64,000 nt of DNA from Sulfuricurvum sp. (GCA_030696775.1 JAUYRN010000012.1:1-64000); one strand, 5' to 3'. Positions 36,631 to 46,197 are shown, counted from the stretch's first letter. The notes: generated by a model not told the origin, from the sequence alone. Numbers and translations: made by a program.

Positions 36631-37278
36631 ATGCTTACAAAAACAATCGTGTTAATTTTAATGAGTAGTTTTATAGGTTATACCGCTGAGTGTAAGTTTC
36701 CTAATCCATGCGGTCAAATGCTTATACATCATGAAGCTATTGCAGCATCTTCACCTCTTAAAGGACAGATTGACTCAAACAAATATTCTGAAAATGCAGT
36801 AAATCTGGCTTGGGAAAAACTTTTTCATCAAGTAACATTTGGAGGAAAAAGACTTAATACTGAAGTGCCTGATGGGATGCCAGTGGGGGATGTATTCTTT
36901 AATACTGAAGGATTACTCGTAGAAACCAATGTTGTGATTCTATCTTTCGATCTCATATATAAGAACACGCGTATTTGGACATTGAATCCACCTAGAAACT
37001 CTTTTATCATCCCATCAAATATTCTAAAAGTTGGAGAAGAATATTCATGGGAAGCCACTATAAAAAATGGTGTAGATCAATATACACTCAAAGATGATTT
37101 CACTCTTATGAACTCTTCGGATCAAAAAACAATTCAAATTGAACGGAAAAGAATTGTTCGTGAATCAGGAGATCCCACAAGTAGTGAGTTTTTATTTGCT
37201 GTTTACTGCTATGACTACGGTTACAGATACAATGGAGACATTATCCTCCAAAAATTAAATAAAGAAAAAATCAAATGA
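36631..37278 (+). CDS. Secreted beta-rich protein of the CHASE2 operon
   Basis: A 215-residue protein with a signal peptide (about 1-18, ending GYTAEC) and no membrane segment. The middle part has alternating strands such as SFIIPSNILKVGEEYSWEAT and KNGVDQYTLKDDFTLM, recalling the beta-sandwich periplasmic domains found with FecR or DUF928 proteins near CHASE2 genes in other bacteria. That resemblance is weak. Cysteines occur near the mature N terminus. AAGGAG lies before the ATG, 10 bases after the CHASE2 gene, and the gene overlaps the M48 gene by four bases. Function unknown. Confidence 0.7.
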   Translation: MLTKTIVLILMSSFIGYTAECKFPNPCGQMLIHHEAIAASSPLKGQIDSNKYSENAVNLAWEKLFHQVTFGGKRLNTEVPDGMPVGDVFFNTEGLLVETNVVILSFDLIYKNTRIWTLNPPRNSFIIPSNILKVGEEYSWEATIKNGVDQYTLKDDFTLMNSSDQKTIQIERKRIVRESGDPTSSEFLFAVYCYDYGYRYNGDIILQKLNKEKIK

Positions 37279-38282
37279 AAAATCAAACATCTACCGCAAT
37301 AATACTAAGTAGTTTACTTATGGTTGGTTGTGCAGTACCCTCCAATACTTCGTCATCTACCTATAATAGTTTTAGTCTTTCGGAAACGTTAAACAAAGCG
37401 CAAAGCAAACCGATCGTAGCCAATTCATCAATAGCCGCTTACGAATATGATAGAGAATGTAAACACCCTGTGGAATCATTCAGGCTTATCGATAGTGCGG
37501 CAATATTAGGGACCTTATTTGCAAAAGCTAAAATGGCTGAAACATTTGGAAATAAAAATGTCAATACATTACTAATGATAAAAAATGGAGCGAAACAAAT
37601 AAACTGGCTTCCAATGGAAGTTGAAATTATGTTCTCAGAAAAAGAACAAGAACAATACAAGAAAATAACTCTTCAAAAAAATAAAGCTCCAAAAGAGTAC
37701 GCAAAAGCTCAAGAAATATTAGATACATTGGTTTCCAATATAGGAAAAGAACACGATTATAAATTTCAGATCTTTGTTACCAACGGGAAAGGAAAAGAGG
37801 CGATTGCACTTCCAGGAGGATTTGTATATGTTTCCAAAAGTGCGTTAAAAGATGAAAAATTTGTAAAATTTACTTTAGCTCATGAGATTTCACACTCTTT
37901 AAAACGTCATGAAACGATGGGTCTACAGTCACAAATTATTGATAGTATTCAATCCGTAGATGAGTTATCCAAAGTATTACAAAATCCAACTAAAAACCTA
38001 ACAACAATTGGTGCACGAGCACTGACCAATAAAACATTTTTTATGAAGTTTGCTGAAGATCAAGAATTGGTTGCAGATGCTTGTGCAGTTGCATTACTGA
38101 AAAAAGCATATCCCAATGATACCAATAAAATCATCGAATTTTACATGTCTACGTTACCAACTAAAAATCCAGATATAAAACAAAAAACAGTTTTCGATAT
38201 GGCTTTTGCATCAATGCAAAAACACCCCGTAAGTGCTGAAAGAAGAAAAAATTTGATCTTCTTCAAAAATAAACAAATGTAA
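37275..38282 (+). CDS. M48-family metallopeptidase lipoprotein
   Basis: A 335-residue lipoprotein. The signal peptide ends in the lipobox LMVGC, with C19 as lipid site. The peptidase domain has KEAIALPGGFVYVSKSAL, the zinc motif HEISH (in TLAHEISHSLKRHE) and the downstream glutamate in EDQELVADACAV, the gluzincin pattern of BepA/LoiP-type periplasmic proteases. It overlaps the secreted protein gene by four bases (ATGA), implying coupled synthesis. It probably acts in the envelope on misfolded or partner proteins. The region 38283-38425 downstream holds no clear gene. Confidence 0.88.
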   Translation: MKNQTSTAIILSSLLMVGCAVPSNTSSSTYNSFSLSETLNKAQSKPIVANSSIAAYEYDRECKHPVESFRLIDSAAILGTLFAKAKMAETFGNKNVNTLLMIKNGAKQINWLPMEVEIMFSEKEQEQYKKITLQKNKAPKEYAKAQEILDTLVSNIGKEHDYKFQIFVTNGKGKEAIALPGGFVYVSKSALKDEKFVKFTLAHEISHSLKRHETMGLQSQIIDSIQSVDELSKVLQNPTKNLTTIGARALTNKTFFMKFAEDQELVADACAVALLKKAYPNDTNKIIEFYMSTLPTKNPDIKQKTVFDMAFASMQKHPVSAERRKNLIFFKNKQM

Positions 38283-38425
38283 ATTTTACAATTAAGTTGA
38301 TATACAATTATGCAAAATTTGATTTGATCAAACGTTATGCTGTATTTGGCCAATCACTTTTCGCTACAACTTTTGGAATCAAGTTTAAATAAAACAACTC
38401 ACTATTAAACCGTCGGATACTTTCG

Positions 38426-38494
38426 TCCCCTTGGAGTCACTATAACACTTTCCCTTCATAACGTACTAACCTACTTTCAAGTACTTTAAGCTTT
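38426..38494 (+). repeat. Right copy of the tRNA-Glu 3'-end direct repeat
   Basis: It begins with the same 15 bases as the tRNA 3' part (TCCCCTTGGAGTCAC). It continues with the same flank, interrupted by the 8-base insertion TAACCTAC, and ends ACTTTAAGCTTT. The CCA end is lost (CTA). It marks the right limit of the island. Confidence 0.8.
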
Positions 38495-38548
38495 TGGTCG
38501 TAAAAACTACAATACGACAGCTTTCTTTTAACTCCGCGTCTGACAAAT

Positions 38549-38711
38549 GGAACAGCTGTAACCATTTCAGCTAGTGTTGAAGTAGCTGTTTATCCTAAAG
38601 ATAAAAGATCTGTTACAAAATGCTGATAAAGCGATGTATGATACAAAAAGAGAGGGTAGAAGCAGATTTTCCCCCTATCAACAAGTCAAAGAAGAAACAA
38701 AAATACTCTAG
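38549..38711 (+). pseudogene. Broken diguanylate cyclase (GGDEF) C-terminal fragment
   Basis: Two reading frames give successive pieces of a GGDEF domain end. The first, from 38549, reads TAVTISASVEVAVYPKDK (family form VTISIGVAxYPxD). The second, from 38607, reads DLLQNADKAMYDTKREGRSR (family form LLxxADxAMYxAKxxGRN) and ends at TAG. A frameshift or small deletion near 38600-38609 separates them, and no GGDEF catalytic core remains upstream. It lies 55 bases right of the island repeat. The rest of 38283-38891 has no gene. Confidence 0.75.
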
Positions 38712-38891
38712 ATAATAAGTAATAATTGTGCAAAAAATACGTTAAAAATTTCGCTTTTAGCGAGGTTTGAATAAGTGAATTCCAAGAGAGAAGATTTGAA
38801 CAATTAGACTAAGATAATTCAACAAATCAAACAACCTTCTTAAACACTTTTCTGCTAAAATTCGATTTATACTTTATCTTAGGAATTTTGA

Positions 38892-40190
38892 ATGCTTCGT
38901 TTTGCCCCCAGCCCTACTGGAGATATGCATATTGGCAATCTTCGAGTCGCTTTATTTAACTATATTATGTCCAGAAAACGCAATGAGCCCCTTTTAGTGC
39001 GTATCGAAGATACCGATAAAGAACGCAATGTTCCTGGAAAAGAGGATGAGATACTAGCTATTCTTGCATTGTTTAAAATTGAACATCAAGAGCATCAACT
39101 TCAAAGTAATAATCTCCGTTTTCATCGCGCTATGGCGCTTCAGCTTTTACATGATAAAAAAGCATTTAATTGTTTTTGTACGTCAGAAACTCTCGAAGCG
39201 AAACGTGAAGCTAGCAAAGAGAACAAAATTGCATATCGCTACGATGGTGCATGTGAGAATCTCCACGCAGAAGAAGTCATCGACAATCCTCTCCCTTTTA
39301 CGATCCGAATTAAAAAACCTTCTGATTCGATTACCGTACGAGATATCATCAAAGGGGAGTCCACCTTTGCTCCCAATGATATTGACAGCTTTATAATCAT
39401 GCGTGCCGATAAATATCCCACTTATAATTTCGCTTGTGCCGTAGATGATATGCTTTCGGATGTTTCACTGATTATTCGTGGAGAAGATCATCTCAGCAAT
39501 ACTCCCAAACAAATCGCCATTCAAAAAGCCCTTGGATATGATAGAACCATAGAGTACGCTCATCTGCCTATTATTTTAGGTCATGAGGGTAAAAAAATGT
39601 CGAAGCGTGATGATGCATCAAGCGTCAAATGGCTTCTTGAAGAAGGCTTTTTACCTGAAGCTATCACCAACTATCTTATTTTAATGGGTAACAAAACTCC
39701 GCTTGAAATCTTTTCACTCGAAGAAGCGATTAAGTGGTTTGATTTAGAGACGATTTCAAAATCTCCTGCCTATTTCGATATTGATAAACTCAAATTTATT
39801 AACCGTGAACACTTAAAAGGTCTTGATCCCAAAGAACTCTCACGTTACGTAGGGTTTGCTGATGAAGAAATCGGACGTCTTGCCAAAATATTTTTAGAAG
39901 AGGTAAGTACACTCAAAGAGCTGCGCGAAAAGATCAGTGCCATTTTTGCTCCCAAGATTGTTCCGGACGAGTACAAAGAGGGATTTGATGTTTTACGTGA
40001 TTTAACGATTAAAGCACCTCATTTTGATGATTATGAATCTTATAAGAACTATTTGATTCAACATTCAGGATTAAAAGGAAAAGCCCTCTTTAAACCTCTT
40101 CGGATTTTGATAGGTGGTGCAGAACACGGTCCTGAGCTTAATGATCTTTATATGCATCTTAAAAATTATCTCAAAGAGGTTGTAAAATGA
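38892..40190 (+). CDS. gltX: Glutamyl-tRNA synthetase
   Basis: Class I synthetase. The 432 residues begin [20 protein letters not shown] with the HIGH-type motif HIGN (13-16) and contain KKMSKR as the KMSKS loop. Campylobacterota usually have two GluRS paralogues, one for tRNA-Glu and one for tRNA-Gln before amidation. The short length fits either, so the specificity is not assigned. It is 2.2 kb after... the tRNA-Glu locus island and starts an operon: it overlaps yggT by four bases (ATGA). AGGAA lies before the ATG. Confidence 0.93.
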   Translation: MLRFAPSPTGDMHIGNLRVALFNYIMSRKRNEPLLVRIEDTDKERNVPGKEDEILAILALFKIEHQEHQLQSNNLRFHRAMALQLLHDKKAFNCFCTSETLEAKREASKENKIAYRYDGACENLHAEEVIDNPLPFTIRIKKPSDSITVRDIIKGESTFAPNDIDSFIIMRADKYPTYNFACAVDDMLSDVSLIIRGEDHLSNTPKQIAIQKALGYDRTIEYAHLPIILGHEGKKMSKRDDASSVKWLLEEGFLPEAITNYLILMGNKTPLEIFSLEEAIKWFDLETISKSPAYFDIDKLKFINREHLKGLDPKELSRYVGFADEEIGRLAKIFLEEVSTLKELREKISAIFAPKIVPDEYKEGFDVLRDLTIKAPHFDDYESYKNYLIQHSGLKGKALFKPLRILIGGAEHGPELNDLYMHLKNYLKEVVK

Positions 40191-40474
40191 TGGGGAATAT
40201 TGTTTCAGGTCTAGGTGGAATTGTCCACTCATTACTCACTGTTTACATGTGGATTGTTATTATAGGGGCTCTTCTTACTTGGGTACGTCCTGATCCTTAT
40301 AATCCTATTATTCAGGTCATTAATCGCTTAACCGAACCTGCTTATCGTTTTGTGCGTCGCCTAATGCCTACTGTATTTAACGGACTGGACTTGGCGCCCT
40401 TAATTCTAATCATATCACTGCAGATAATTGATGTGATATTGGTTAATATCACAAATGCCTTGGTTCTTGGATGA
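40187..40474 (+). CDS. YggT family membrane protein
   Basis: A 95-residue protein with two membrane segments (about 8-32 and 64-90) separated by the family motif [20 protein letters not shown]. YggT proteins are linked to cell division, osmotic response and envelope assembly, without a known activity. It overlaps gltX and the downstream transglycosylase gene by four bases on each side, so the three are translationally coupled. Confidence 0.9.
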   Translation: MMGNIVSGLGGIVHSLLTVYMWIVIIGALLTWVRPDPYNPIIQVINRLTEPAYRFVRRLMPTVFNGLDLAPLILIISLQIIDVILVNITNALVLG

Positions 40475-42129
40475 AACGTTCACTTCTATTAAGTTTCCTT
40501 CTTGCGACCTCTAGTTGGGGGATTACCCTTGCTGAAATCAACGATAAACCGGCTTCACGACAAAAGAATTTTTTGATTTGGCAATTTTTACATCAAGATA
40601 TTAATGCCTCTCAAGCCAGTGAAGCATTTTATCAAGTGGAAAATGTCAACGATCGTTTTTTATTCGATTATTCAGCTAAAACGGATGAAATAGATATTAA
40701 ATACACTACTGATTGTATGCAAAAAAAAGCGTGTGACCTTCCCTTTATTGAACAGGATGATTGCTTGATGCTTGCGCTTACGCCTTATAAAGCAGTAGCA
40801 TTAAAAAATGAAGAACGTGAAACGATAGCAGTACGTCTAAATAATCGTTTTGGTAATACCCAATGGCTGAAGGCGTTAAATCAAGAGAGTTTTTATTCCT
40901 CTATTGATAATCTTCATAATGAAAATACCCTCTTCCGTCTTGCTGGTACACAATTTCGTTATGATCATTTCAATCACACTGTAACCCCTGAAATACTCAA
41001 TGCATTGACTCAAAGCAGTGCTTTTTCTCAAATCGTTTTCTTAGCTGTTACTGATCCAAAAATGGATCAGCTACAGCAATCACTTGCTATGGTAAAAGTC
41101 GGCAATTTTGATCCAAAAACAGAGTTCTTTTTGGCTATGAATGCCATTAAATATGGAAATATGGCGAGTGCATTAGAGCATCTTAAATCAGCTAAGGGAC
41201 ACTATTATGCCCCGATCGATAAAGATAAATGTCTTTTTTGGCTCTATAAAATCACTCAAGATAACACGTATTTAACGGAACTTTCTCAAAGTTTGGATAT
41301 TAATATGTACGTCCTTTATGCACGTGAGCTTCTTGGATTACCTACTGAAAATTACTTTACCACACTTCCAACAACTCCTAACCAAAAAAGTATCACAGGT
41401 ATTGATCCATTTGAGTGGAGAGCATTTTCACAAGAAATTATGGCATCAAACCCTGATACGCTTGCACCTCTTATCGACCGCTGTGATGGTGAAGACTCTA
41501 TAGCAATTCAAGGTTATATTCTGGAACGTACCTACGAGCCTTATATTCACAATTTTACGCATGCTTATGATCAATATATGACATCTCTTAACAATGATCA
41601 AAAAGCACTGATGTACGCTCTTATGCGTCAAGAAACACGCTTTGTTCCAGGATTGATCTCGCGATCTTTTGCTCTTGGATTGATGCAGATTATGCCATTT
41701 AATGTCGATACAATCAGTAAGGTTCATCCTCTTAAGCCTACCAATTATTTTGATATGCTAAAACCTGAGTACAGCATTGCATACTCTATTTCTCATCTGA
41801 AACATTTGACGGATAAATATTACAATCCTATTTTAGTTGCGTATGGATATAACGCAGGTTTCGGTTCTACTAAGCGTCTGCTGACGGATGGCAGCGGTCG
41901 TTTTTTACCGGGAGCCTATGAACCCTTTTTGAGTATGGAACTTATGGGAAATGATGAAAACAGAGAGTATGGCAAGAAAGTACTTGCCAATTATGTCATG
42001 TATAAAAAAATACTCGGTGAAGAAGTAAAAATCACTTCCCTTTTTTATAACTTAGTGCAACCGAGCCAGTCTGATTATTTTCGAGCAGAAGCGTTAAAGC
42101 CCCTTCTGGTACAGAGTCAAATCGAATAA
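40471..42129 (+). CDS. slt: Soluble lytic murein transglycosylase (Slt family)
   Basis: Periplasmic enzyme that cleaves peptidoglycan glycan strands to 1,6-anhydro products. The 552 residues have a signal peptide (about 1-17), a helical superhelix region, and the C-terminal SLT domain with ALMRQETRFVPGLISRS (catalytic glutamate) and ALGLMQIMP, then VAYGYNAGFGS. The last 98 bases overlap the oppositely oriented lipoprotein gene, so the two 3' ends are antisense to each other. Confidence 0.92.
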   Translation: MKRSLLLSFLLATSSWGITLAEINDKPASRQKNFLIWQFLHQDINASQASEAFYQVENVNDRFLFDYSAKTDEIDIKYTTDCMQKKACDLPFIEQDDCLMLALTPYKAVALKNEERETIAVRLNNRFGNTQWLKALNQESFYSSIDNLHNENTLFRLAGTQFRYDHFNHTVTPEILNALTQSSAFSQIVFLAVTDPKMDQLQQSLAMVKVGNFDPKTEFFLAMNAIKYGNMASALEHLKSAKGHYYAPIDKDKCLFWLYKITQDNTYLTELSQSLDINMYVLYARELLGLPTENYFTTLPTTPNQKSITGIDPFEWRAFSQEIMASNPDTLAPLIDRCDGEDSIAIQGYILERTYEPYIHNFTHAYDQYMTSLNNDQKALMYALMRQETRFVPGLISRSFALGLMQIMPFNVDTISKVHPLKPTNYFDMLKPEYSIAYSISHLKHLTDKYYNPILVAYGYNAGFGSTKRLLTDGSGRFLPGAYEPFLSMELMGNDENREYGKKVLANYVMYKKILGEEVKITSLFYNLVQPSQSDYFRAEALKPLLVQSQIE

Positions 42130-42523
42130 AATAATATTTATTCCAGTTATTTTGAACCGGTATCAATGCACGTCTTGGATCGTTCTCTTTGAGCTCTTCA
42201 AGGAGTGTCGGTTTTGCCCCATTTAATGTTAGCGTGTAGCCATGCGTGTATAAGTCCCATTTTTTCACATCCTGATTAACTTTTTCAAAATAAACAGCGC
42301 CGACAAAATATTCTCCGTCCTTATATGTTTGAGGATCAATCGGATTGAGATAGATAGACGATACTAGAACTTTAGTTTCAAAAGATTGAATAATAGCCCC
42401 AGTACGTAACTGCTCAACTGCGCGTTCATGCGCTTCGTCCATTTTAAAAAGATCAAATGTCCCTTTTTGTGCACACCCGCTAAAACCTATCAATGCAATC
42501 ATTGCCATGCTTAAAAATCTCAT
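42032..42523 (-). CDS. Lipoprotein of unknown function
   Basis: A 163-residue lipoprotein: signal peptide with lipobox IGFSGC (C16), then a soluble domain containing VLVSSIYLNPIDPQTYKDGE and PTLLEELKENDPRRALIPVQ. No family is recognised with confidence, but codon use and the clean lipobox indicate a real gene. It converges on slt with a 98-base overlap. Its upstream neighbour mobB is divergent, and the 92 bases between must hold both promoters. Confidence 0.75.
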   Translation of the reverse strand: MRFLSMAMIALIGFSGCAQKGTFDLFKMDEAHERAVEQLRTGAIIQSFETKVLVSSIYLNPIDPQTYKDGEYFVGAVYFEKVNQDVKKWDLYTHGYTLTLNGAKPTLLEELKENDPRRALIPVQNNWNKYYFIRFDSVPEGALTLLLENNQTGSVALSYKKGK

Positions 42524-42615
42524 ATTACTCCTTCAATGGTGTTCTTATCCGCCATCTTAACAAAATTTCAATGATAGTTGACTATAATATGCCTATATAA
42601 TTATGAGGCTTCTTT

Positions 42616-43122
42616 TTGAAAAAACGTTTAGCGGTTGCATTTACCGGTCCTTCCAACAGTGGTAAGACAACATTGATTTTAAAAGTAGCACGTAAATTAA
42701 TCCATGAACACGGATTAGACGTTGCTATTATTAAAAATGATCCAAAAGATAAAGCACAGTTTGATGTGCCTGGAAAAGACAGCTATAAATTTAGCGATAC
42801 AGGTGCGGAGGTAGTGGTCACTTCCCCTACTCGCACAACCTACTTTTCACAGCGCCATAAAGAACTGGACGAAATAGTTGCCATGTTTGCAGACTTTGAT
42901 GTCTTACTGGTTGAAGGATTAAAAAACCTTCCACTTCCTCGTATCAGTATTTTTAGAACCACAATTGATACAGACTATTTTCCCTACATGAACGCATTGG
43001 CTATTGATGAATCAATCACTATTACTGATTATGATTTGCCCGATACCGTCGATGTACTGGATTTAAACGATGCAGACAATGTTATTGAATGGATATTAAA
43101 CAACGCAAAGGTATTGAAATGA
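42616..43122 (+). CDS. mobB: Molybdopterin-guanine dinucleotide biosynthesis protein MobB
   Basis: GTP-binding partner of MobA in molybdenum cofactor maturation. The 168 residues have P-loop [10 protein letters not shown] near the N terminus, the family segment [20 protein letters not shown], then [16 protein letters not shown] and [15 protein letters not shown]. The start is TTG, with GAGG seven bases upstream. It overlaps fbp by four bases. A molybdoenzyme is therefore expected elsewhere in the genome. Confidence 0.92.
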   Translation: MKKRLAVAFTGPSNSGKTTLILKVARKLIHEHGLDVAIIKNDPKDKAQFDVPGKDSYKFSDTGAEVVVTSPTRTTYFSQRHKELDEIVAMFADFDVLLVEGLKNLPLPRISIFRTTIDTDYFPYMNALAIDESITITDYDLPDTVDVLDLNDADNVIEWILNNAKVLK

Positions 43123-43961
43123 AAGAAATTTTAGAAGCGATTGAGCGTAGCGCTATTCGTATTAAAAGAGCTATTGATGTCAAAGATATAGGTTACTCAC
43201 AAGAGCAAAACAGTTCAGGCGAAACCCAATTACAATTGGACATTCAAAGTGATTTGATTATCGAAGAAGAGCTTAGTCATGTAGCTTCCGTACACACGAT
43301 TGCCAGTGAAGAAAAAGAATTACCGATGCTTTTAAACGAAGCAGGTCATTATTTCATTGCCTTTGATCCTCTCGATGGTTCCTCTCTTGTGGATGTAAAT
43401 CTCAGCGTTGGTTCGATTTTTGGAATCTATGAGGGCGAGTTTATCGGAAGTAAATTGGTCGCTTCTTGTTATGTTGTCTATGGTCCCCGTGTCGAGCTTG
43501 TATTTGCGTATGAAGGAAAAGTAAAACTTTATCTTCTACAAGAAGGTGAATTTGAATATGTCAAAGAGATTCACTTGGGTGAAAAAGGTAAAATTAACGC
43601 TCCAGGCGGGACTCAACAGTTTTGGGCACCGTATCATAAGGTTATGATCGATTCATTTTTTGCACAAGGGTACCGTTTGCGTTATTCAGGGGGGATGGTT
43701 CCTGACTTGCACCAAATCCTTCTAAAAGGTGGCGGACTATTCAGTTATCCAGGTGCCACCGATAAACCAGAAGGAAAATTGCGTCAATTATTTGAAGTAT
43801 TTCCTTTTGCATTAATTTTTGAAATGGCTGGCGGACAAGCAATAGATGGAACAATCCGTGTTCTTGATAAAACCACTGCTCATGTTCATGATACCTCACC
43901 GTGCTTTTTTGGCTCAAATCATGAAATTACTGTAGTTTTGGATGTTTATGGACGAAACTAA
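43119..43961 (+). CDS. fbp: Fructose-1,6-bisphosphatase, class I
   Basis: Gluconeogenic enzyme, needed for sugar synthesis in autotrophs. The 280 residues contain the metal-site motif [24 protein letters not shown] near the first metal, and [19 protein letters not shown] and [20 protein letters not shown] near the C terminus. I chose the ATG at 43119, which overlaps the mobB stop (ATGA), rather than 43089 inside mobB. The length is shorter than the E. coli enzyme (332) but usual for this lineage. The next small gene overlaps its end. Confidence 0.93.
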   Translation: MKEILEAIERSAIRIKRAIDVKDIGYSQEQNSSGETQLQLDIQSDLIIEEELSHVASVHTIASEEKELPMLLNEAGHYFIAFDPLDGSSLVDVNLSVGSIFGIYEGEFIGSKLVASCYVVYGPRVELVFAYEGKVKLYLLQEGEFEYVKEIHLGEKGKINAPGGTQQFWAPYHKVMIDSFFAQGYRLRYSGGMVPDLHQILLKGGGLFSYPGATDKPEGKLRQLFEVFPFALIFEMAGGQAIDGTIRVLDKTTAHVHDTSPCFFGSNHEITVVLDVYGRN

Positions 43962-44142
43962 CAGTGTCTACGAGGGAAAGCTTGATGATGCTAAACAATC
44001 GCTTATCGAGTGTCAAACGTCTAAAGCTGTAGAAAGCTGTCTAAGCTGCCCTCAACTTATTGGATGTCCCATACGAACACAGTATGTACGTGCAGTGTAT
44101 GAAAGTATGTCCAAAGGTGAAATCGGCGGATTTGATTTTTAA
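43948..44142 (+). CDS. Small cysteine-containing protein overlapping fbp
   Basis: A 64-residue protein ([20 protein letters not shown] onward) with four cysteines: one in IECQT, then [12 protein letters not shown]. The cysteine spacing could hold a metal or a small iron-sulfur site. Its start lies in the last codons of fbp in another frame, with GGA five bases upstream, so it is coupled to fbp. The conserved-looking end GGFDF suggests a real family, but no function is known to me. Confidence 0.65.
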   Translation: MDETNSVYEGKLDDAKQSLIECQTSKAVESCLSCPQLIGCPIRTQYVRAVYESMSKGEIGGFDF

Positions 44143-44244
44143 TTAACGTAAAAGTCATAAGAATGTATTTCTTTGGCTACATTTGAACAAAAAATAATTA
44201 AACTTGCCTCTCACGAGGCAGAAAATAAAGGAGAAGAGACTGAA

Positions 44245-46197
44245 ATGAAAAATTATATTACAACCCCTATATATTATGTTAATGGTGAAGCCCATATTGG
44301 TCATGCTTATACGACTTTTATCGCGGATACACTTGCACGTCATTCTCGTCTCTTAGGTAATGAAACCTATTTTTTAACCGGAACTGATGAACACGGTCAA
44401 AAAATTGAAGAAGCAGCAAAAAAATTAAATAAACCTACCCAACAATTTGCTGATGAAATCAGTGCAACGTTTAAAAACCTATGGGATAGTTTTGATATTA
44501 GTTACGATCAATTCATTCGTACAACCGATGAAAAGCATAAGCATGGTGTTCAAGCCGCTTTTCTTAAAATGGTAGAAAAAGGTGATATTTACAAAGATTT
44601 TTATGAAGGTAATTACTGTGTCAGCTGTGAGACTTTTTTCCCCGAATCTCAACTTATGGACGGCGGATGCTGCCCTGACTGTGGACGTGCTACTACTATT
44701 CTAAAAGAAGAGAGTTACTTCTTTAGACTGTCAAAATATGAACAACCATTGTTGGATTATTATGAAGCACATAATGATTTTATCCTACCAAAATCACGCA
44801 AAAATGAAGTTATTAGCTTTGTAAAGGGAGGATTGCATGATCTTTCCGTCACACGGACAAGCTTTAACTGGGGGGTTCACCTTCCTGAGTCTCTCAATGA
44901 TCCTAAGCATGTTATGTATGTTTGGCTCGATGCTTTGATGAATTACGTTACGGCTTTGGGATATGGTAATGGTGAAGAAAACATGGACTTTTGGCCAGCT
45001 ACAACTCAGCTTGTAGGTAAAGATATTTTACGTTTTCATGCAATTTACTGGCCGGCATTTTTGATGAGCTTGGATCTACCGCTTCCAAAACATATCGGCG
45101 CTCACGGCTGGTGGACGCGTGATGGTGAAAAAATGTCAAAATCAAAAGGAAATGTTGTTGATCCTATCGAAGTGGCAAAACATTATGGTGTCGAAAACTT
45201 CCGCTATTTCATGATGAGAGAAGTTCCTTTCGGACAAGACGGTGATTTTTCACAACGCGCACTTATTGACCGTATGAATTCGGACCTTAGTAATGATTTG
45301 GGTAATCTTCTTAACCGTGTTATTGGAATGTCTGAAAAATATTCTGATTTTGTGATTGATAGCGTAGATGTTTTGAAATATCATTCCAAAGAAATAGACG
45401 ATGCCCATGTCATTATCAATTCTCTCGAAGAGTATATGAAAGATTTACAGCTTCATCGTTATCTTGAAGAACTTTGGAAAGTTTTCACCATCGGAAATAA
45501 AGCGATTGAAGAACATGCTCCATGGGTAAAAATCAAAGAAGGTCGTATAGATGAAGCACTGGCTACCGTTGCACTGGTTGCAAACTTGTTAGCCAAGGCA
45601 TCAATGATGCTGCACTCCATAATGCCTCATACCACAGCTACCGTTGCGGATGCACTTGGATTTGAAATCAATACTGCAAGCTATACTGATTTGATTCTCA
45701 ACAAAGCACTTCTACAAACCTTTACGATCAAAAAAGTCCCCCCTCTCTTCCCGCGTGTTGATGAACCATTAATGGATGAGGCACCCAAGGCGATGATGAC
45801 AGAAGAACCTGCAATAATTATTGCTGCAACGAAAACAGAAGAGAAAAAAGTGACTACCGTTCCTGAAGAAGGACTAATCACTATCGATCAGTTTTTCCAA
45901 ACATCATTAAAAATTGGTACCGTCATTGAAGCTCAAGAAGTACCAAAAAGCTCGAAGCTTCTCCGTCTTCAAGTTGATCTTGGGGAAGAAGTACCGCGAC
46001 AAATTGTTGCTGGAATCAAAGAATATTACAGTGCTGAATCACTAGTAGGGACTCAAGTGTGTGTTGTTGCTAACCTCAAACCTGCCAAACTTATGGGACT
46101 GCTCTCTGAGGGGATGTTACTTGCTGCAAAAGATGCCGATGGACTTTCTCTTATCCGCCCCGAAAAACCACGTGCTATTGGAAGTTCCATTGGATGA
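44245..46197 (+). CDS. metG: Methionyl-tRNA synthetase
   Basis: Class I synthetase. The ATG at 44245 begins MKNYITTPIYYVNGEAHIGH with the HIGH motif; AAAGGAG is about 11 bases upstream. A TTG frame 24 codons longer has no support. The 650 residues show the zinc-knuckle cysteines (CVSCETFF, then CCPDCGR), KMSKSKGNVVDP and a C-terminal EMAP-II tRNA-binding domain (about the last 100 residues, from FQTSLKIGTVIEAQEV). It overlaps the next gene by four bases. Confidence 0.95.
   Translation: MKNYITTPIYYVNGEAHIGHAYTTFIADTLARHSRLLGNETYFLTGTDEHGQKIEEAAKKLNKPTQQFADEISATFKNLWDSFDISYDQFIRTTDEKHKHGVQAAFLKMVEKGDIYKDFYEGNYCVSCETFFPESQLMDGGCCPDCGRATTILKEESYFFRLSKYEQPLLDYYEAHNDFILPKSRKNEVISFVKGGLHDLSVTRTSFNWGVHLPESLNDPKHVMYVWLDALMNYVTALGYGNGEENMDFWPATTQLVGKDILRFHAIYWPAFLMSLDLPLPKHIGAHGWWTRDGEKMSKSKGNVVDPIEVAKHYGVENFRYFMMREVPFGQDGDFSQRALIDRMNSDLSNDLGNLLNRVIGMSEKYSDFVIDSVDVLKYHSKEIDDAHVIINSLEEYMKDLQLHRYLEELWKVFTIGNKAIEEHAPWVKIKEGRIDEALATVALVANLLAKASMMLHSIMPHTTATVADALGFEINTASYTDLILNKALLQTFTIKKVPPLFPRVDEPLMDEAPKAMMTEEPAIIIAATKTEEKKVTTVPEEGLITIDQFFQTSLKIGTVIEAQEVPKSSKLLRLQVDLGEEVPRQIVAGIKEYYSAESLVGTQVCVVANLKPAKLMGLLSEGMLLAAKDADGLSLIRPEKPRAIGSSIG

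Larger units (their letters stand above)
34700..38494. mobile_element. Decayed integrative island at tRNA-Glu carrying a CHASE2/M48 operon
   Basis: About 3.7 kb bounded by the tRNA-derived direct repeats. It contains an excisionase-like remnant, about 230 bases of AT-rich DNA with no gene (34914-35141) and three co-directional genes. The DNA is more AT-rich than the flanking housekeeping genes. No intact integrase remains inside, so the element is probably immobile now. Between the M48 gene and the right repeat (38283-38425) nothing certain is seen. Confidence 0.65.

Noticed and set aside
38283-38388. Open plus-strand stretch ending FGQSLFATTFGIKFK
   Set aside because: About 35 codons with a beta-barrel-like end, but no start and no recognisable family; probably chance or an unidentifiable relic.
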